A stretch of DNA of 12,120 bases from Gammaproteobacteria bacterium (GTDB lineage Bacteria > Pseudomonadota > Gammaproteobacteria > UBA9214). The DNA lies in contig DAOVVG010000049.1 in the NCBI GenBank assembly GCA_030632175.1, positions 1 to 12,120 on the forward strand, given 5' to 3'. The first letter of the stretch is position 1; each line of letters begins with the position of its first letter. Positions 1 through 6,181 of the stretch are shown one piece after another. The notes below the pieces were generated by a model. The model was not told the origin of the DNA. It did not search any database and worked only from the letters and a program-made list of their open reading frames with translations. The position numbers were made by a program, and so were the translations under genes.

Positions 1-374
1 GGTGGTTCCATCTGGATATACCGGGCGAGCAGGTTGATTTCCTCGGTCGAGAAGATGTCATCGAAGTTGTTCATGCCACCTTCGGTACCATTTGTGATGA
101 TCTTGGTCAGCCGTTTTGTTCCCAGCTTGAGGGTACCCTTGCTCTTTTTCGCCTTGTTTGGCTGGGGTTCCAGACTTTTACCGGTCGCGCCCGCGCGTAA
201 TACACCGTGACAACCGGCGCAGCGCTGGAAGTACATGCTTTTTGCCTGATCGAATTCTGCTTCGTTAAGCGGCTTGAACGCCTCCTTGGCAGCGCCAACT
301 CCCGTCGACACAGCCAAACCCATGCACGTGGCGAGCATTGCTGCCCCGTACTTCATTTTGTGTTTCATACTCAT
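1..374 (-). CDS. nirS: Cytochrome cd1 nitrite reductase, N-terminal part (partial)
   Basis: NirS is the periplasmic homodimeric enzyme that reduces nitrite to nitric oxide with heme c and heme d1. Only the first 124 codons are present; the gene runs off the left edge, so the d1 beta-propeller is not seen. Residues 1-29 form a signal peptide (MKHKMKYG start, hydrophobic stretch, VGAA end). The heme c attachment motif is C52-A-G-C55-H56, followed by GVLRAGATGKSLEP. The later segments GTLKLGTKRLTKII, GTEGGM and EEINLLARYIQ are typical of NirS from beta/gammaproteobacterial denitrifiers and argue against NirN or NirC. The ATG at 374 is chosen because AAAGGAG (383-389) lies 8 bases upstream; a second Met follows at codon 3. 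The gene is divergent from the heme d1 operon that makes its cofactor, and an FNR/DNR-type promoter lies at 545-593. The N-terminus is clear; integrity of the rest cannot be judged. Confidence 0.93.
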   Translation of the reverse strand, partial: MSMKHKMKYGAAMLATCMGLAVSTGVGAAKEAFKPLNEAEFDQAKSMYFQRCAGCHGVLRAGATGKSLEPQPNKAKKSKGTLKLGTKRLTKIITNGTEGGMNNFDDIFSTEEINLLARYIQMEP

Positions 375-544
375 TGATTACACTCCTTTTGTTACCGACG
401 GTTATGATTGCGTTGCGTATAGTGCTGCTGTGCTGCGCTCTAATCAGGATAAAGTTGCATTCTCTACATGGTTAGCGCTCAACGGGTTGCAGCTGGTTCT
501 GACAGAGATTTGCCACCCGTTACGGCTGGATTCATTTCACAGTG

Positions 545-593
545 CGGCGTAATTATCGAACCCGCACCGCCTTGTGTATTTGATATAGGTCAA
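545..593 (-). promoter_or_regulatory. FNR/DNR-type class II promoter of nirS
   Basis: The box TTGAT-ATAG-GTCAA lies at 580-593 and matches the Crp/Fnr-family consensus TTGAT-N4-ATCAA at 9 of 10 defined bases. On the minus strand a -10 element GATAAT lies at 557-552 (5 of 6 to TATAAT). This places the transcription start near 545, and the box centre (586.5) falls at -41.5, the standard position for a class II activator. Which family member binds (FNR/ANR, oxygen responsive, or DNR/NNR, nitric oxide responsive) cannot be read from the site, but for nirS a DNR/NNR-like regulator is the usual one. The geometry is seen directly; the start site is inferred. Confidence 0.82.
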
Positions 594-738
594 CCGGAAC
601 CACAATTTTGTGACTGTCTTGCATGGTTTGCCTGTTTTTCACCAGAATCCTGAAAATGGCCAGGGTTGGCCGTTAAAGTGTGAATCCTCACTGCCTGACG
701 CTTCCTCCGCAGGATCAAGGTTTTTGTCTTTGTCCCAG

Positions 739-787
739 TTGATATAGATCAAGGGTTGCGGTCATTACCATTGTAGAATGACGGGTA
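739..787 (+). promoter_or_regulatory. FNR/DNR-type class II promoter of the nirC operon
   Basis: The box TTGAT-ATAG-ATCAA at 739-752 is a perfect match to the FNR/DNR consensus. A -10 element TAGAAT lies at 774-779 (5 of 6). The predicted start is 786-787, putting the box centre (745.5) at about -41. The 14-bp core differs from the nirS box by one base and even shares the normally free spacer ATAG, which suggests that both sites are read by the same regulator so that the apoenzyme and cofactor genes are induced together. Confidence 0.85.
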
Positions 788-814
788 AATAGGCTTATTT
801 GTGAGGCGGTTGGT

Positions 815-1138
815 GTGAGGAAAACGAGCAAGCGGCTGTTTGCCCTGGCCATGGTGATCCAGTTGACGCCGGTTTCGGCTGCGCTGGATACCGCAAGACA
901 GGCTGAACTGCTGTATCTCCTCAAGCATGACTGCGGTTCCTGCCATGGTATGACCCGCAAGGGCGGGCTTGGACCGCCGTTACTGCCAGGCAACCTGCGT
1001 GATCGGCCACCCATGCTGATGGAGAATACGGTCCTGGATGGCCGGCCGGGTACACCGATGCCGCCGTGGCGCGGTTTGCTGACCGAGCAGGAAGCACACT
1101 GGTTGGTAGAAGCCATGCGCAGGGGAGAAGGGTTGTGA
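815..1138 (+). CDS. nirC: Cytochrome c55X, NirC-type periplasmic monoheme cytochrome
   Basis: This is a small class I cytochrome c exported to the periplasm, thought to act as electron carrier in heme d1 biogenesis and possibly to NirS. The 107-residue product has a signal peptide (about 1-22, ending PVSA), a heme c motif C40-G-S-C43-H44 and the sixth-ligand methionine M82 in RPGTPMPPW. The pattern LLKHDCGSCHG followed by KGGLGPPLLP and GRPGTPMPPW is characteristic of the NirC/c55X family. The start is GTG at 815, with AGGCGG about five bases upstream; no in-frame ATG gives a signal peptide. It is first in the operon behind the FNR/DNR promoter. Its stop overlaps the nirF ATG (TGATG at 1136-1140), implying translational coupling. 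Confidence 0.9.
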   Translation: MRKTSKRLFALAMVIQLTPVSAALDTARQAELLYLLKHDCGSCHGMTRKGGLGPPLLPGNLRDRPPMLMENTVLDGRPGTPMPPWRGLLTEQEAHWLVEAMRRGEGL

Positions 1139-1154
1139 TGTTTTTTCTCTTACA

Positions 1155-1229
1155 CTGCAGGAGCGGACCGTGTCCGCGATCCTCTTGTCGCCCTGGAAAA
1201 CAAATCGCGGACACGGTCCGCTCCTACAG
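1155..1229. repeat. REP doublet (REPIN-like) inserted in the 5' end of nirF
   Basis: Two 26-base arms, 1155-1180 and 1204-1229, are inverted copies of each other with 25 of 26 bases matching, separated by 23 bases. Each arm has a GTAG/GCAG-like head followed by an imperfect palindrome (GCGGAC-CGT-GTCCGC). This is the layout of GTAG-class REP sequences that are mobilised by RAYT (TnpA-REP) transposases and usually occur as inverted pairs. The unit is 75 bp, exactly 25 codons, so nirF stays in frame. Removing it gives an uninterrupted short lipoprotein signal (MFFLLQ joined to LVFLFVLLTAC). REP elements normally sit between genes, so a position inside a coding sequence is unusual. Confidence 0.88.
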
Positions 1230-1425
1230 GTTGGTATTTCTTTTTGTCCTGCTAACCGCATGCGTCCACCAGGCAACGGCTGCTGAATGTCTCACCCGCG
1301 GTACCGGCGATATGGGTCTGGTCATTGAACGTGCCACCGGCAGCGTACAGGTTCTCGATACCACGGCGAAAACCAGTCTGTTCAGGATTGAGGGGCTGGG
1401 TGACCTGTCACATGCCTCGGCCGTG

Positions 1426-1428
1426 TAG
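1426..1428 (+). other. In-frame amber codon within nirF
   Basis: TAG stands at codon 97, directly after LGDLSHASAV and before SREERCAYIFGRDGG. NirF proteins normally have an aromatic residue (Tyr or Phe) followed by Ser here, so a single change of TAC or TAT to TAG is the simplest origin. The reading frame is the same before and after, so this is a substitution and not a frameshift. Confidence 0.9.
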
Positions 1429-2402
1429 TCCCGTGAGGAACGGTGCGCCTATATTTTTGGCCGCGATGGCGGGCTCTCGAAAATTGACCTGTTATGCGGC
1501 CGGCTGGTCAAGCGGGTCGTACAGGCGGGTAACAGTATTGGCGGTGCCATATCACAGGACGGCATGCTGGTAGCGGTTTCCAACTACACGCCGGGGGGGG
1601 TAAAGGTATTTGATGCGGATTCCCTGGCGCTGGTTGCTGATTTGCCGGCCGTTGCCGGTGATGGCAAATCATCAAAGGTTGTGGGCCTGGTGGACGCGCC
1701 GGGGCAGCAGTTTGTATACACACTCTATGATGCCGGAGAGATTCGTATTGCTGACCTGTCTGATCCGGCCAGGCCGGATGTGCACACGTTTCGTGACATT
1801 GGCCGGCTCCCCTATGACGCCCTGATTTCACCGGACGGTCGTTTTTATATCGCCGGCCTGTTCGGTGAGGATGGACTGGCGCTGCTGGACCTGTGGAATC
1901 CTCAGGAGGGTGTGCAGCGCATACTGAATGATTACGGCCGTGGTAAAGAGAAGTTGCCGGTGTACAAGATGCCGCACCTGGAAGGCTGGGCCATGGCCGG
2001 TCGCTATGCCTTTCTCCCGGCAGTGGGGCAGCACGAGGTACTGGTGGTCGATAGCCGCACCTGGAAGGAAGTGGGGCGCATTGCAGTACACGGGCAGCCC
2101 ATCTTCGTCGTGGCGCGACCGGATGGACGCCAGGTATGGGTCAACTTTGCACACCCGTTGAATGACACCGTGCAGGTGATCGATACACAGTCTCTGAAGA
2201 TTATTCATTCCATGCAGCCCGGCAAAGGTGTGCTGCACATGGAGTTCACGCCGCGAGGTGAAAATGTCTGGCTATCCGTACGTGATGCCAACCAGGTACA
2301 GGTCTATGACACCGGGACATTTGCACTCGTGGCACAGCTGCAAGCTGAAAAACCAAGTGGTATCTTCTTTACTGCCAGGGCGCACAGGACAGGACTGTAA
2401 CA

Positions 2403-2927
2403 ATGACTGCGAAACACACCCCGGTGACGGGTGAATCACAATCGGCAAGCCCGCTTGCCATACTGGAGACACCGGTCAGCCTGACGGCGCTGGAAAAGTG
2501 CCTGCTGAATGAGTATCAGCGCGGCTTTCCGCTGTGTACTTCACCCTTCGCACTGATTGCGGAACAACAGGGTGTGACGGAAAAGGACGTGATCAGTACC
2601 CTGGATTCACTGCAGCAACGCGGTCTTGTCAGTCGTGTTGGGCCGGTGTTTGCACCACTGTGCGCCGGTGCCAGTACGCTGGCGGCGCTCTCGGTGCCGG
2701 ACGACGAGCTGGAACGTGTGGCCGACTGCGTCAGCCGCTACGAGGAAGTGAATCACAACTATGAGCGTGAACATGCCTTCAACCTGTGGTTTGTAGTGAC
2801 GGCACCGGACCAGGCACATGTACAACGCGTGCTGCAGGCGATTGAGGCGGAGACCGGCTTGCCGGTACTCAATCTGCCGCTGGAGCGATCATTCTATATC
2901 GACCTGGGATTCCCGTTATGGTGTTGA
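2403..2927 (+). CDS. nirD: Siroheme decarboxylase subunit NirD
   Basis: NirD belongs to the AsnC/Lrp-fold siroheme decarboxylases (AhbA/AhbB family), which in the cytoplasm convert siroheme to 12,18-didecarboxysiroheme, the first committed step of heme d1 synthesis. The 174-residue protein has an N-terminal winged-helix part (about 27-82) and a C-terminal ferredoxin-like part with the family signature H118-N-Y-E-R-E-H124 followed by NLWFV. The end, YIDLGFPLWC, is typical of NirD rather than NirG. A roughly 25-residue N-terminal tail makes it slightly longer than usual. The start ATG 2403 lies two bases after the nirF stop with AGGA eight bases upstream. It overlaps nirL by 10 bases. Despite the Lrp-like fold it is an enzyme subunit, not a transcription factor. 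Confidence 0.9.
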   Translation: MTAKHTPVTGESQSASPLAILETPVSLTALEKCLLNEYQRGFPLCTSPFALIAEQQGVTEKDVISTLDSLQQRGLVSRVGPVFAPLCAGASTLAALSVPDDELERVADCVSRYEEVNHNYEREHAFNLWFVVTAPDQAHVQRVLQAIEAETGLPVLNLPLERSFYIDLGFPLWC

Positions 2928-3436
2928 ACGAACAGGACCGTGAACTGATTGCGGCGATACAGGGCGGCCTGCCGCTGGTGGCAAAGCCGTATGCGGCGAT
3001 TGCTGCGCAGCTTGGTCTGACTGAGGATGAGGTCCTGACGCGACTGGAAACACTACAGACAGCCGGCCTGATCAAACGGATGGGCGTGGTCGTCAAGCAC
3101 CGGGCCCTCGGTTACCGTGCCAACGCCATGGTGGTCTGGGATATACCGGCTGACGAGGTCGAGCGCATCGGTGCACTGCTGGCTGACGAGGCCTGCGTGA
3201 CCCTGTGTTACCAGCGTCCACGGCGATTGCCGGCATGGGGCTATAATCTGTTTTGTATGATTCATGGCCGCGCGCGTGACAGCGTGCTGCGGCGACTTGA
3301 GCAGATTGTTGCCTGCCACGGGCTGGAGAAGTTTCCGCATACCGTCTTGTTCAGCAGCCGCAGTTTCAAGCAGCGTGGCGCGCACTATGTGGAAACCGAC
3401 AGCCGGCAAAAGCACCTGCGGAGGTCTCATGGATAG
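2918..3436 (+). CDS. nirL: Siroheme decarboxylase subunit NirL
   Basis: This is the second Lrp-fold subunit of the siroheme decarboxylase, partner of NirD. The 172-residue product has a winged-helix part (about 4-65, GGLPLVAKPYAAIAAQLG) and a C-terminal part with CYQRPRRLP and WGYNLFCMIHGRAR. The corresponding segment of NirH reads VSHCYHRP; NirL has VTLCYQRP, so the histidine before Cys-Tyr is Leu96. That residue difference may mark a non-equivalent role for the two subunits. The ATG 2918 lies within the last codons of nirD, so translation is likely coupled. The final 16 or so residues are basic and poorly conserved. The assignment rests on motif and on the conserved order nirD-nirL-nirG-nirH. 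Confidence 0.88.
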   Translation: MVLNEQDRELIAAIQGGLPLVAKPYAAIAAQLGLTEDEVLTRLETLQTAGLIKRMGVVVKHRALGYRANAMVVWDIPADEVERIGALLADEACVTLCYQRPRRLPAWGYNLFCMIHGRARDSVLRRLEQIVACHGLEKFPHTVLFSSRSFKQRGAHYVETDSRQKHLRRSHG

Positions 3437-3872
3437 CATCGATGCCAGCATTGTTAACCGCATGCAGGAAGGTTTGCCTGTCTGTCCGCGGCCCTTTGAT
3501 GATGTCGCAGCTACGCTGGGACTGTCCGTGGATGAATTGTTGTCGCGGCTGCAGCGACTGCTGGATGACAAGGTGCTGACACGCTTTGGTCCGATGTTTA
3601 ACGCAGAAAACATGGGTGGTGCCCTGAGTCTGTGTGCCATGCAGGTACCCGTCAACCGCTATGAACAAGTGACTGCCGAGGTCAACGCCTTTCCCGAGGT
3701 GGCGCACAACTATGAGCGCGACCATCTTCTCAATATGTGGTTTGTGCTTGCCACGGAGCATCCGGAACAGGCCGGGGTCGTTATCAGGCAGATCGAGCAG
3801 AAAACCGGATGCCAGGTCTACGATATGCCGAAGCAGGAAGAATTTTATATCGGCCTTAAGTTGGCCGTGTAG
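3429..3872 (+). CDS. nirG: Siroheme decarboxylase subunit NirG
   Basis: NirG is the third Lrp-fold subunit of the heme d1 pathway siroheme decarboxylase and a paralogue of NirD. It is 147 residues long, the usual length. The N-terminal winged helix spans about 1-55. The signature H93-N-Y-E-R-D-H99 is followed by LNMWFVLATE. The C-terminal MPKQEEFYIGLKL is typical of NirG. The start ATG 3429 has a full GGAGGT Shine-Dalgarno at 3420-3425 and overlaps the end of nirL by 8 bases (ATGGATAG). The strong ribosome site inside nirL suggests independent initiation for this second subunit pair. Confidence 0.9.
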   Translation: MDSIDASIVNRMQEGLPVCPRPFDDVAATLGLSVDELLSRLQRLLDDKVLTRFGPMFNAENMGGALSLCAMQVPVNRYEQVTAEVNAFPEVAHNYERDHLLNMWFVLATEHPEQAGVVIRQIEQKTGCQVYDMPKQEEFYIGLKLAV

Positions 3873-3875
3873 GGG

Positions 3876-4406
3876 ATGGTGATGACAGGTTACCCGCGAG
3901 CACTGAACGAGACACAGCAAACCAGCCCGTCGCTGGATGCAACCGACCGGCGCATCATTGTTGCCACGCAGGCCGGCCTGCCGCTGGTCGCCGAGCCCTA
4001 TGCGGCACTGGCCAGGCAACTCGGACTGGAAGCCGATGAGGTACTGCAGCGGGTGGCTGCCATGCAGGAAAACGGCATGATTCGCCGTATTGCAGCGGTC
4101 CCCAATCATTACGCCCTGGGGTACACGATTAATGGCATGTCGGTATGGAATATCACCGATGACCACATCAGTGAACTGGGCAGGCAGGTAGGTGCGCTGG
4201 ATTGTGTGAGTCATTGTTACCATCGCCCGCGCCACTTACCGTTGTGGCCGTATAACCTGTTTGCCATGGTGCATGGTCGCAGCCGACAGGATGCTGAAGA
4301 AAAAGTCAGTGGTATTGAGGTGTTGTTGGGTGAGTATTGTCGCGGTCACGAAGTGCTTTACAGCAAGCGCATACTCAAAAAGACCGGCTTGAGAATACAG
4401 GGGTAA
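3876..4406 (+). CDS. nirH: Siroheme decarboxylase subunit NirH
   Basis: NirH is the fourth Lrp-fold subunit and a paralogue of NirL. The 176-residue reading has a winged-helix region (about 21-78, QAGLPLVAEPYAALARQLG) and the motif H113-C-Y-H-R-P followed by LWPYNLFAMVHGRSR, which retains the histidine missing from NirL. Two starts are close together, ATG 3876 and ATG 3882. The AGGGGA at 3871-3876 is better spaced for 3882, in which case the protein is 174 residues. It lies three bases after nirG and four before nirJ. The four-gene nirD-L-G-H set looks like a duplicated two-gene module (D resembles G, L resembles H). Confidence 0.9.
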   Translation: MVMTGYPRALNETQQTSPSLDATDRRIIVATQAGLPLVAEPYAALARQLGLEADEVLQRVAAMQENGMIRRIAAVPNHYALGYTINGMSVWNITDDHISELGRQVGALDCVSHCYHRPRHLPLWPYNLFAMVHGRSRQDAEEKVSGIEVLLGEYCRGHEVLYSKRILKKTGLRIQG

Positions 4407-4410
4407 TCAC

Positions 4411-5601
4411 ATGTTCAGAATTTCACAATTCATGCAGGAACTGGTGAATCCCACACCGCTGGTTGAGCGACGATCACCACCCGGCCCGGTGGTGATCTGG
4501 AACCTGATTCGACGCTGCAACCTGACCTGCAAACATTGCTACTCGATCTCGGCGGATATTGATTTCAAGGGTGAGTTGGACACGCAAGAAGTGTATACGG
4601 TGATGGATGACCTGAAGGCGTTCGGAGTGCCGGTGCTGATATTGTCCGGTGGTGAACCATTACTTCGCCCGGACATCTTTGCTATCTCGCAGCGAGCCAG
4701 GGACATGGGGTTTTATGTTGGCCTGTCAACCAACGGGACGCTGATTGATGAAGGCAACATTGAAGAAATTGCTGCCGTTGGATACGACTACGTTGGCATC
4801 AGTATCGACGGCAATAAAAAAACGCACGATCTGTTTCGCCGCAAGGAGGGTGCCTTTGACGCATCAATGGCAGGTATTCGTTTGTGCCGTGACCGGGATA
4901 TCAAGGTCGGCCTGCGCTTTACCATGACCGAGGATAACGCGACCGAGTTGCCCGATATGCTGCAGCTGATGGGGGACGAGGGCGTTAACAAGTTTTATCT
5001 TTCCCACCTGAACTATGCCGGTCGTGGTAATCGCAACCGTGACAGCGACGTGCAGCTGAATATTACCCGGCATGCCATGGACCTGTTGTTTGAAACGGCG
5101 CTGTTGCATGCGCAGCGTGGCGATGATCTCGAGTTTGTTACCGGCAATAATGATGCCGACGGAGTGTACCTGCTGCAGTGGGTGAAACAGCATTTCCCTG
5201 AAAAGGCGGAACATATTGCGGCAAAGCTGCGGCAATGGGGCGGTAACAGTTCCGGTGTCAATATTGCCAATATTGATAACCTTGGCATGGTCCACCCGGA
5301 TACCTTCTGGTGGCATTACAACCTTGGAAATGTGCGTGAGCGGCCGTTTTCAGAAATCTGGATGGATACTTCGGATCCGATTATGCATGGTCTGAAAGCC
5401 GTGCCACGGCTGATTAAAGGCCGTTGCGGGACATGCCGTTATTTTGATATCTGCGGGGGAAATACCCGGGTGCGCGCAATGCAATTAACCGGAGACCCCT
5501 GGGCAGAGGATCCAGCCTGCTATTTGACTGATGCAGAAATTAAGCCTATTAATACGATGGACGTTAGTGATATGCCGCTGCAGCGGATGAGTGCTCCTTG
5601 A
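4411..5601 (+). CDS. nirJ: Radical SAM heme d1 biosynthesis enzyme NirJ
   Basis: NirJ is a cytoplasmic radical SAM protein that acts on 12,18-didecarboxysiroheme. It removes the propionate side chains of rings A and B, the step leading to the oxo groups of heme d1. The 396-residue product has the radical SAM cluster motif C36-N-L-T-C40-K-H-C43, a GGEPLL motif (SAM binding) and a C-terminal SPASM-like set C339-G-T-C342-x5-C348 plus C370, expected to bind a second iron-sulfur cluster. Length and both cysteine sets are complete. The start ATG 4411 has AGGGG at 4399-4403, seven bases upstream, and lies four bases after nirH. It matches NirJ of proteobacterial nir operons in sequence features and position. 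Confidence 0.93.
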   Translation: MFRISQFMQELVNPTPLVERRSPPGPVVIWNLIRRCNLTCKHCYSISADIDFKGELDTQEVYTVMDDLKAFGVPVLILSGGEPLLRPDIFAISQRARDMGFYVGLSTNGTLIDEGNIEEIAAVGYDYVGISIDGNKKTHDLFRRKEGAFDASMAGIRLCRDRDIKVGLRFTMTEDNATELPDMLQLMGDEGVNKFYLSHLNYAGRGNRNRDSDVQLNITRHAMDLLFETALLHAQRGDDLEFVTGNNDADGVYLLQWVKQHFPEKAEHIAAKLRQWGGNSSGVNIANIDNLGMVHPDTFWWHYNLGNVRERPFSEIWMDTSDPIMHGLKAVPRLIKGRCGTCRYFDICGGNTRVRAMQLTGDPWAEDPACYLTDAEIKPINTMDVSDMPLQRMSAP

Positions 5602-5626
5602 AAATTAACTATATTGCGTCGTAACC

Positions 5627-6181
5627 ATGAACGAGAAAATAACAAACATAGACAAGCAGCCTGGTACATCGTCTGGCAAGGACTCCCCAAGGAAAATTTT
5701 TCCTGAAGGCGATGCGATGGACAGATTTGTGCACGTTTTTGAAGCGAGCGCACGTCGTTGGGAACTGGTTATCTACCCGGCCATGCTGGCGTTTGTGGTG
5801 CTGGCAGCCTACGGCTTCTTCCTTATCTACAGCCTGAGCAAGGATATTCATACCCTGGCCAGTGGCATGGACCCGGAAATGGGTAAACACCTTAGTCATA
5901 TATCAGAAAGCGTTATCTACCTTTCCGAGAATGTGCGCACCATGACCCGTCGCGTCTACCATATGTCCGAGTCGGTTGAGGATATGGCAGAAAGAATGGT
6001 GTCGCTGGAATATCTGGAGCCGATGCTGGTCAATATGAATGGTATGAATGCTTCCATGGAGGGCATGAACCATAACATGCGTTCCATGACACTGACCGGT
6101 GATGCCATGCGCTACGAAATGGGCAACATGAGTGACAGTATGCGCCCGATGGGTCGCATGAACAGCTTTATGCCGTGGTAG
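5627..6181 (+). CDS. Membrane-anchored methionine-rich protein of unknown function
   Basis: I do not recognise a named family. The 184-residue product has a polar N-terminus, one strong transmembrane segment (about 46-68, ELVIYPAMLAFVVLAAYGFF) preceded by Arg-Arg, and a C-terminal region predicted to face the periplasm. That region (about 80-184) holds some 20 methionines, many spaced three to four residues apart (for example MVNMNGMNASMEGMNHNM-like spacing), with a helical, possibly coiled-coil pattern (ISESVIYLSENVRTM, MSESVEDMAERM). It lies 25 bases after nirJ, and nirN starts inside its last codons, so it belongs to the heme d1 operon. The start ATG 5627 has only a weak ribosome site; the in-frame ATG 5717 (Met31), with GAAGG upstream, is possible and keeps the membrane segment. 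A role in copper/heme handling or in anchoring NirN/NirF at the membrane is speculation. Confidence 0.78.
   Translation: MNEKITNIDKQPGTSSGKDSPRKIFPEGDAMDRFVHVFEASARRWELVIYPAMLAFVVLAAYGFFLIYSLSKDIHTLASGMDPEMGKHLSHISESVIYLSENVRTMTRRVYHMSESVEDMAERMVSLEYLEPMLVNMNGMNASMEGMNHNMRSMTLTGDAMRYEMGNMSDSMRPMGRMNSFMPW

Larger units (their letters stand above)
375..814. other. Divergent regulatory intergenic region between nirS and nirC
   Basis: This 440-bp stretch has no supportable gene on either strand. It holds two promoters with near-identical FNR/DNR boxes (580-593 facing nirS, 739-752 facing nirC). The predicted nirS leader is about 171 nt (545 to 375), much longer than the predicted nirC leader of about 28 nt. 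Apart from the start-proximal ribosome binding site of nirS, I see no riboswitch or convincing hairpin in that leader. Between the boxes there is a short weak inverted repeat (TGGCCA 657-662 and TGGCCG 667-672) that I would not assign a role. Confidence 0.8.
1138..2400 (+). pseudogene. nirF: Heme d1 biosynthesis protein NirF, interrupted by an in-frame TAG
   Basis: NirF is an eight-bladed propeller related to the d1 domain of NirS. It is needed for heme d1 formation, acting at a late step that yields dihydro-heme d1. The frame from ATG 1138 (SD GGGGAGAAGG just upstream, start overlapping the nirC stop) covers 420 codons and is broken only by TAG at codon 97 (1426-1428). Before the stop: a REP-derived insertion (residues about 7-31), a hydrophobic segment with a lipobox L39-T-A-C42, then RGTGDMGLVIERATGS and LGDLSHAS. 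After it: AYIFGRDGGLSKIDLL, the NYTPGGVKVFDADSL motif, HMEFTPRGE and the typical end SGIFFTARAHRTGL. The continuous similarity on both sides shows this is one gene, not two. The premature product would be 96 residues. The first in-frame restart is ATG 1564, which would lack the signal and first blades. Membrane-anchored lipoprotein NirF is known in Pseudomonas. Whether the stop is real, read through, or a base error cannot be decided here. Confidence 0.87.

Noticed and set aside
274..552. Plus-strand ORF of 92 codons across the nirS start and leader
   Set aside because: It is antisense to the nirS signal peptide region, with no ribosome site and no protein-like pattern.
1593..1600. Run of eight G in nirF as a possible frameshift or assembly error
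   Set aside because: The frame across it reads NYTPGGVKVFDAD, the expected NirF motif, so the run length is consistent with an intact frame.
1066..2400. Two separate genes, one ending at 1428 and one starting at 1564
   Set aside because: Both are in the same frame and the codons between them (1429-1563) continue NirF similarity (AYIFGRDGG, SIGGAISQDG), so this is one gene with a stop codon.
2403..4406. Four AsnC/Lrp-family transcription regulators
   Set aside because: The fold is shared, but HNYER and CY-x-RP motifs and the nirF-to-nirJ context identify siroheme decarboxylase subunits.
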